This document shows positions 59,096 to 64,000 of a stretch of DNA of 64,000 nucleotides, in pieces. The stretch is taken from assembly GCF_006539945.1 (NCBI RefSeq), contig NZ_BJNZ01000007.1, positions 62,001 to 126,000 of the forward strand, read 5' to 3'. Position 1 is the first letter of the stretch; the number at the start of each line of letters is the position of its first letter. The DNA comes from Cellulosimicrobium cellulans (GTDB taxonomy: Bacteria > Actinomycetota > Actinomycetes > Actinomycetales > Cellulomonadaceae). The position numbers and the translations under genes were made by a program. The notes beneath the pieces were generated by a model. That model saw nothing but the letters and a program-made list of their open reading frames with translations, had not been told where the DNA came from and did no database searches.

Positions 59096-59392
59096 TCATC
59101 GCACGGTCAGGACGCGGGCGTGCAGGATCGCGCGCTGCTGGAGCGCGGCGCGCACCGCGCGGTGCAGTCCGTCCTCGAGGTAGAGGACCCCCTCGTACTC
59201 GACGACGTGCGCGAAGAGGTCGCCGAAGAACGTGGAGTCCTCGGCGAGGAGCGCGTCGAGGTCGAGCGTGCGCTTGGTCGTGACGAGCTCGTCGAGGCGC
59301 ACCTGACGCGGGGGCACCTCGGCCCAGTCCCGCGCGGTCACCCGGCCGTGGTCCGGGTAGGGGCGCCCGTCGCCGACGGCCTTGAAGATCAT
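59096..59392 (-). CDS. conserved actinobacterial protein annotated as VapB-family antitoxin
   Basis: 98 residues starting [91 protein letters not shown] (in parts) is a strongly conserved actinobacterial protein, often labelled VapB-like. No PIN-domain toxin lies next to it, so a true antitoxin role is doubtful. ATG at 59390-59392 preferred over one three codons upstream because homologues start MIFK and an AGGATG site fits. Confidence 0.75.
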   Translation of the reverse strand: MIFKAVGDGRPYPDHGRVTARDWAEVPPRQVRLDELVTTKRTLDLDALLAEDSTFFGDLFAHVVEYEGVLYLEDGLHRAVRAALQQRAILHARVLTVR

Positions 59393-59551
59393 GCGGCACA
59401 TCCTAGATGCCGGACCCCGCCTCTCGCCCGGGTCGGCGCGGTGCCGGTCACGCAGTCGTCACGATCTCCCCACGAGGAGCACCCGGGTCCTCCGCGTCAG
59501 CGGGGGTGCTACCCCGTGCCGGCCGGGCACGGCCGGTCGGGGGTGCGCCCC

Positions 59552-59623
59552 GTCAAGGTTCCGGCAGAGGGCGTCAAGGTTCCGTCAGAGCCCCGTCCGG
59601 GGACCTTCGGCCGGGCGTAGAAC
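59552..59623 (+). promoter_or_regulatory. putative kdp promoter with two direct-repeat operators
   Basis: GTCAAGGTTCCGGCAGAG (59552-59569) and GTCAAGGTTCCGTCAGAG (59573-59590) are direct repeats exactly 21 bp apart, two turns of the helix. TAGAAC (59618-59623) downstream could be the -10 box. This is the expected layout for an OmpR-type activator such as KdpE. The remaining sequence of the 311-nt gap shows no gene. Confidence 0.6.
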
Positions 59624-59704
59624 GGCAGTGCGCCCGGGTTCCGGGCGCCGGCACCACGCCCGCTGCGGGCGCTCGCCGACCCTCGTCGAGAAGGCGTTCT
59701 CACC

Positions 59705-59800
59705 ATGGCCGACCTGGCCTTCCTCCTCCTCACCGTCGCGTTCTTCGCGGCGGTCGCGCTCGTCGCGCGTCGTCACGGCTCCTCGGGAGGCACCCGGTGA
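59705..59800 (+). CDS. 31-residue membrane peptide leading the kdp operon
   Basis: [27 protein letters not shown] and four further residues: one hydrophobic helix and a basic tail. GAGAAGG lies ten bases before the ATG. Its stop overlaps the kdpF ATG as TGATG, so it is the first of a coupled chain. It resembles KdpF in size and topology but not in sequence. It could be an additional pump-associated peptide or a leader that sets kdpF translation. Confidence 0.6.
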   Translation: MADLAFLLLTVAFFAAVALVARRHGSSGGTR

Positions 59801-59889
59801 TGGTCCTCGACTGGATCGCGCTCGGCGCCGTCGTCGCCGTGCTGGGCTACCTCTTCGTCGCGCTGCTCCGCAGCGACCGGGCCCGGTGA
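59800..59889 (+). CDS. kdpF: K+-transporting ATPase subunit KdpF
   Basis: 29 residues, [29 protein letters not shown] in composition: a single membrane helix ending in the [10 protein letters not shown]-type motif of KdpF. It stabilises the KdpFABC complex. ATG overlaps the preceding stop, and its own stop overlaps the kdpA GTG as GTGA. Confidence 0.85.
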   Translation: MVLDWIALGAVVAVLGYLFVALLRSDRAR

Positions 59890-61577
59890 GCGCCGTGCCG
59901 ACGACGGTCGACGCCGCGGTCGTGTGGGCGGCCGTCGGGCAGGTCGCCCTCCTCGTCGCGGCGCTCGCGGCGGTGCACGCGCCGCTCGGCGCGTACATGG
60001 CGCGCGTGTACACCTCGCCGCGTCACCTGCGCGTCGAGCGCGCAGGCTACCGGCTGGCGCGCGTGGACCCCGACGCGGAGCAGCGGTGGAGCACCTACCT
60101 CTTCTCACTGCTGGGCTTCTCGCTCGCCTCGGTCCTGCTGCTCTACGCCCTGGGCCGCCTCCAGGACCACCTGCCGATGAACCTCGGGTTCACGGGGCTG
60201 GACCCGGCGGGCGCCTGGAACACGGCGGTCTCGTTCGTGACGAACACGAACTGGCAGTGGTACTCGGGTGAGGCGGCCGCGGGCCACCTTCTCCAGATGG
60301 CCGGGCTGGCGGTGCAGAACTTCGTCTCGGCCGCCGTCGGGATGTCGGTCGCGATCGCGCTCGTGCGCGGGTTCGCCCGATCGGGGACCGACGCGCGGAT
60401 CGGCAACTTCTGGACGGACCTCACCCGGTCCGTGGTCCGGATCCTGCTGCCGGTCGCGTTCGTCGCGGCGGTCGTGCTCGTGGCGAACGGCGTGATCCAG
60501 AACCTGAGCCCGCACACCGCGGTCGAGACGCTCGCGGGCGGCACGCAGCACGTCCTCGGCGGCCCGGTCGCCTCCCAGGAGGCCATCAAGGAGCTCGGCA
60601 CCAACGGCGGCGGGTTCTTCAACGCGAACTCGGCGCACCCCCTGGAGAACCCGAACCCGTTCACCAACATCTTCGAGATCTTCCTCATCCTGCTGATCCC
60701 GTTCACCCTCCCGCGCACGTTCGGCCTCATGGTCGGCGACCGCCGCCAGGGCTGGGCCGTCCTCGGCGCGATGGCCGGGTTGTTCGCCGTCGCGCTCGCC
60801 CTGACCACCTGGGCGGAGCTCGCCGGGCCGGGTGCCGCGCCCCAGGCCGCGGGCGCCGCGCTGGAGGGCAAGGAGACCCGGTTCGGCCTCGCCGCGAGCG
60901 CCCTGTTCGCGACCGCGACGACCGGCACCTCGACCGGTGCGGTCAACGCGATGCACGACTCGCTCACCGCGCCCGGCGGGGGAGTCGTGCTCTTCACCAT
61001 GCTCCTCGGCGAGATCGCGCCGGGCGGCGTGGGTGCGGGGCTGTACGGGATGCTCGTGCTCGCGGTCGTCGCGGTGTTCGTCGCGGGCCTCATGGTGGGC
61101 CGCACGCCTGAGTACCTGGGCAAGAAGATCGGGCGCCAGGAGATCACGCTCGTCGCGCTGTACGTCCTGACGACCCCGGCGGTCGTGCTCGTCGGCACGG
61201 CGCTGTCCGTGGTCCTGCCCGACGGCCTCGCCGGCCAGCAGGAGGGCGGCCCGCACGGGCTGACCGAGGTGCTGTACGCGTTCGCGTCGGCCGGGAACAA
61301 CAACGGTTCCGCGTTCGCGGGGCTGTCGGCCGGGACGCCGTACTACAACACGCTGCTCGGTCTCGCGATGCTCGTCGGCCGCTTCGTCCCCATCGCGCTG
61401 GTCCTCGCCCTGGCGGGGCGCCTCGCCTCCCAGCGGTCCGTCCCGCCGTCCGCCGGCACCCTGCCGACCCACCAGCCGCTGTTCGTCGGCCTGCTCGGCA
61501 CGGTCGCGCTCGTCGTCGTCGGCCTCACCTTCGTCCCCGTCCTGTCCCTCGGTCCTGTCGTGGAGTCCCTGTCATGA
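59886..61577 (+). CDS. kdpA: K+-transporting ATPase subunit KdpA
   Basis: 563 residues, about ten membrane helices. The potassium-channel-like subunit: [17 protein letters not shown] near the N-terminus, [32 protein letters not shown] (first selectivity-filter region), [21 protein letters not shown] and the final [13 protein letters not shown] pore loop. GTG start within the kdpF stop; stop overlaps the kdpB ATG. High-affinity K+ uptake when external potassium is low. Confidence 0.97.
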   Translation: MSAVPTTVDAAVVWAAVGQVALLVAALAAVHAPLGAYMARVYTSPRHLRVERAGYRLARVDPDAEQRWSTYLFSLLGFSLASVLLLYALGRLQDHLPMNLGFTGLDPAGAWNTAVSFVTNTNWQWYSGEAAAGHLLQMAGLAVQNFVSAAVGMSVAIALVRGFARSGTDARIGNFWTDLTRSVVRILLPVAFVAAVVLVANGVIQNLSPHTAVETLAGGTQHVLGGPVASQEAIKELGTNGGGFFNANSAHPLENPNPFTNIFEIFLILLIPFTLPRTFGLMVGDRRQGWAVLGAMAGLFAVALALTTWAELAGPGAAPQAAGAALEGKETRFGLAASALFATATTGTSTGAVNAMHDSLTAPGGGVVLFTMLLGEIAPGGVGAGLYGMLVLAVVAVFVAGLMVGRTPEYLGKKIGRQEITLVALYVLTTPAVVLVGTALSVVLPDGLAGQQEGGPHGLTEVLYAFASAGNNNGSAFAGLSAGTPYYNTLLGLAMLVGRFVPIALVLALAGRLASQRSVPPSAGTLPTHQPLFVGLLGTVALVVVGLTFVPVLSLGPVVESLS

Positions 61578-63775
61578 GCACGCCGCTCGCTTCCGTCCCC
61601 CAGCTGCCCGGCACCCCGGCGTCCCCCGCGGGTGCGCACGACGGCGGATCGCACCACGACGACCACCCCGGCGGCGGGCGTCGTGCCCCGCGGGCGTTGT
61701 CTCTCGCGCAGGTGGGCACGGCGCTGCCGGCCGCGCTGCGCAAGCTCGACCCGCGCGTGCTGTTCCGGTCGCCGGTGCTGTTCGTCGTGGAGCTCGGCGC
61801 GGCCGCGACGACGGTGCTCGCCGCCCTGGAGCCGGACCTGTTCTCGATCCTCGTCGCGGTGTGGCTGTGGGCGACGGTCCTGTTCGCGACGCTCGCCGAG
61901 TCGGTCGCGGAGTCGCGGGGCAAGGCGCAGGCGTCGAGCCTGCGCGCGACGCAGCGCAGCACGACGGCGCGCCGCGTGGACGCGCCGTCCGACACCCTGG
62001 CCGCCGGGTCGCGCCTGCACCTGCTGCCGACGGTCGACGTGCCCTCGTCGAGCCTGCGGGTGGGCGACGTCGTCGTGGTCGTCGCGGGGGAGACCATCCC
62101 GGGCGACGGTGACGTGATCGAGGGCGTCGCGTCGGTCGACGAGTCGGCGATCACGGGCGAGTCCGCCCCGGTCATCCGCGAGTCGGGCGGCGACCGCTCG
62201 GCGGTGACGGGCGGGACGGTCGTCCTGTCCGACCGCATCGTCGTGCGGGTCACCGCCCCGGCCGGCCAGACGTTCGTCGACCGGATGATCGCGCTCGTCG
62301 AGGGCAGCGAGCGCCAGCGCACGCCCAACGAGATCGCGCTCAACGTGCTGCTCACGTCGCTGACGATCGTGTTCGTCCTCGCCGTCGCGACGCTCCAGCC
62401 GTTCGCCGTGTACTCGGGGGCGCGGCAGTCGCTCGTGGTGCTCGTCGCGCTCCTCGTGTGCCTCATCCCGACGACGATCGGCGCGCTGCTGTCGGCGATC
62501 GGCATCGCGGGCATGGACCGCCTGGTCCGGCGCAACGTGCTCGCGATGTCGGGCCGCGCGGTCGAGGCGGCGGGCGACGTGGACGTGCTGCTGCTCGACA
62601 AGACCGGGACCATCACGCACGGCAACCGGTTCGCGACCGAGGTGCTGCCGGTGGGCCACGTGAGCGCGGCCGAGCTCGCCGACGCGGCGCGCCTGGCCTC
62701 GCTGTCCGACGAGACGCCGGAGGGGCGGAGCATCGTCGACCTCGTGACGTCGCTGGACGGGCGCCTCGCGAGCGACCTGGCGCGCGAGACCGTGGGCGCG
62801 GAGTTCATCCCCTTCACGGCCCAGACGCGGATGTCCGGCGTGGACCTGCCGGTGCCCGACGGCGGGGTGCGGCGCGTGCGCAAGGGCGCGGGCTCCGCGG
62901 TGCAGCGCTGGGTGCACTCCACGGGCGGGAGCGTGACGGGGCCGCAGACGGACGAGCTCGCGGCCCACGTGGAGACGGTCAGCGGGCAGGGCGGCACGCC
63001 GCTGGTGGTCGCCGAGCAGGTGGGCGACGGCCCGGCGCGCGTGCTCGGCGTCGTCCGGCTCAAGGACGTCGTCAAGGACGGGCTGCGCGAGCGGTTCGAC
63101 CAGCTCCGGGCGATGGGCATCCGGAGCGTCATGGTCACGGGCGACAACGCGATCACCGCGCGGGCCATCGGGGCCGAGGCGGGCGTGGACGACGTGCTCG
63201 CCGAGGCCACCCCCGAGGACAAGCTCGCGCTCATCCGGCGCGAGCAGGAGGGCGGGCGCCTCGTCGCGATGGCAGGCGACGGGACCAACGACGCGCCCGC
63301 GCTCGCGCAGTCCGACGTCGGCGTCGCGATGAACACGGGCACGACCGCCGCGAAGGAGGCGGGGAACATGGTCGACCTCGACTCGAACCCCACGAAGCTC
63401 CTGGAGATCGTCGAGATCGGCAAGCAGCTCCTCATCACGCGCGGCGCGCTGACCACGTTCTCCGTCGCGAACGACGTCGCCAAGTACTTCGCGATCCTGC
63501 CTGCGATGTTCCTCGGCGCGTTCCCCGCGCTCGAGGTGCTCAACGTCATGCGCCTGTCCAGCCCGCAGTCCGCGATCCTCTCCGCGGTGATCTTCAACGC
63601 GCTGATCATCGTGGCCCTCGTCCCGTTGGCGCTGCGCGGGGTGCGGTACCGCCCGGCGTCCGCGTCGGCCCTGCTCCGGCGCAACCTGCTGGTCTACGGG
63701 CTCGGCGGCCTCGTGGCGCCGTTCGTCGGGATCAAGCTCGTCGACCTCCTCGTCTCCCTCCTCCCGGGCTTCTGA
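61574..63775 (+). CDS. kdpB: K+-transporting ATPase subunit KdpB
   Basis: 733 residues, slightly longer than the usual ~690 because of a His/Asp-rich N-terminal stretch. P-type ATPase motifs: TGES in the actuator (AITGESAPV), phosphorylation site DKTGT with Asp near residue 342, [14 protein letters not shown], and hinge [14 protein letters not shown]. It hydrolyses ATP to drive K+ through KdpA. ATGA overlap with kdpA. kdpC starts 24 nt after its stop. Confidence 0.97.
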   Translation: MSTPLASVPQLPGTPASPAGAHDGGSHHDDHPGGGRRAPRALSLAQVGTALPAALRKLDPRVLFRSPVLFVVELGAAATTVLAALEPDLFSILVAVWLWATVLFATLAESVAESRGKAQASSLRATQRSTTARRVDAPSDTLAAGSRLHLLPTVDVPSSSLRVGDVVVVVAGETIPGDGDVIEGVASVDESAITGESAPVIRESGGDRSAVTGGTVVLSDRIVVRVTAPAGQTFVDRMIALVEGSERQRTPNEIALNVLLTSLTIVFVLAVATLQPFAVYSGARQSLVVLVALLVCLIPTTIGALLSAIGIAGMDRLVRRNVLAMSGRAVEAAGDVDVLLLDKTGTITHGNRFATEVLPVGHVSAAELADAARLASLSDETPEGRSIVDLVTSLDGRLASDLARETVGAEFIPFTAQTRMSGVDLPVPDGGVRRVRKGAGSAVQRWVHSTGGSVTGPQTDELAAHVETVSGQGGTPLVVAEQVGDGPARVLGVVRLKDVVKDGLRERFDQLRAMGIRSVMVTGDNAITARAIGAEAGVDDVLAEATPEDKLALIRREQEGGRLVAMAGDGTNDAPALAQSDVGVAMNTGTTAAKEAGNMVDLDSNPTKLLEIVEIGKQLLITRGALTTFSVANDVAKYFAILPAMFLGAFPALEVLNVMRLSSPQSAILSAVIFNALIIVALVPLALRGVRYRPASASALLRRNLLVYGLGGLVAPFVGIKLVDLLVSLLPGF

Positions 63776-63798
63776 GCCTGGTGCCGAAAGGAACTCCC

Positions 63799-64000
63799 GT
63801 GCCCAGCTCCTCGCAGGTCCCGTCCGGCTCCCGTCCGTCGACCGCCGGCGGCGCCGTCTCCTTCGTCCGCCAGTCGTGGGCAGGGCTGCGCGTCCTGCTC
63901 CTGATGACCGTCCTGCTCGGCGGGCTCTACCCCTTGGCCGTGACGGGGGTCGGTCAGGCCGCCTTCGGCTGGCAGGCGAACGGCTCGCTCGTCCGCGCGG
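63799..64000 (+). CDS. kdpC: K+-transporting ATPase subunit KdpC (partial, cut by window end)
   Basis: The first 67 codons are present: GTG start with AAAGGAA site six bases before, a Ser/Pro-rich N-terminus, then a membrane helix LRVLLLMTVLLGGLYPLAVTGVGQAAFGWQANGSLV cut near its end, the standard KdpC start. KdpC helps couple ATP binding to the pump. The sensor kinase and regulator genes kdpD/kdpE would be expected just outside the window. Confidence 0.92.
   Translation, partial: MPSSSQVPSGSRPSTAGGAVSFVRQSWAGLRVLLLMTVLLGGLYPLAVTGVGQAAFGWQANGSLVRA

Noticed and set aside
59096-59392. Toxin-antitoxin locus with a VapC partner
   Set aside because: No PIN-domain gene adjoins; neighbours are a LytR_C protein and the kdp operon.

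Overview
The window is very GC-rich (roughly three quarters G+C by eye) with short intergenic gaps, many GTG starts and frequent 4-nt ATGA/GTGA overlaps. With chitinase, a GH81 beta-glucanase, F420-dependent LLM oxidoreductases, the bacterial Hen1-Pnkp RNA-repair pair and IdeR/DtxR-type iron boxes, this points to an actinobacterium, most likely of the Cellulomonas/Cellulosimicrobium/Promicromonospora group. The genus is an inference; no rRNA is present.

Layout. 0-4.2 kb: a minus-strand operon DUF4956 membrane protein - VTC-domain protein - secreted carbohydrate-binding lipoprotein. 4.3-6.2 kb: an iron-box-controlled siderophore reductase and siderophore-binding lipoprotein. 6.4-16.4 kb: a 9.9-kb actinomycete integrative and conjugative element (AICE) inserted in the 3' end of tRNA-Ser(CGA), bounded by an 18-bp direct repeat. 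Its minus-strand operon runs Pra-like activator - FtsK/TraB translocase - HUH Rep - excisionase - tyrosine integrase, opposite a divergent GntR regulator. Its right half carries cargo of visibly lower GC: a YdcF-like protein, then a DUF262 (ParB-like) protein coupled by TAATG overlap to a MAE_28990-type HEPN protein. This pair is the best candidate for an undescribed system: a probable RNase toxin/defence module whose HEPN protein ends in what looks like an EF-Tu domain-2-like barrel.

16.5-32.8 kb: ordinary metabolic genes: L-lactate dehydrogenase, GH18 chitinase with two CBM5/12-like modules, two PAP2 phosphatases, RidA, Nudix, SDR, thiolase, acyl-CoA dehydrogenase, VOC protein, a PnuC-family transporter behind a clear FMN riboswitch (hence RibM, riboflavin uptake), a TetR regulator and a methyltransferase. 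33-37.2 kb: hen1-pnkp RNA repair operon. 37.3-40.7 kb: an ECF transporter (fused double ATPase, T protein, S protein) with an iron box over its promoter. 41-44.1 kb: a TetR regulator divergent from an ABC exporter, with three palindromes between them. 44-49.5 kb: small membrane proteins, two LLM oxidoreductases, a Dabb protein, and a sigma factor with its presumed membrane anti-sigma partner.

50-55 kb: a processive GT2 synthase - HlyD-like protein - GH81 beta-1,3-glucanase lipoprotein operon that looks like a curdlan-type glucan locus. 55-59.4 kb: uracil/xanthine permease, an AbiEi-like protein with a nuclease-like C-terminus, GNAT, LytR_C and VapB-like proteins. 59.5-64 kb: kdpFABC potassium pump (kdpC cut by the window end), preceded by tandem putative operators and an extra 31-residue membrane peptide.

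Three dispersed intergenic repeat families deserve attention: exact 21-bp tandem arrays at three places, an AACCCSGGGTTCG hairpin family around 55-57.7 kb, and a ~108-nt structured repeat present once inside and once outside the AICE.
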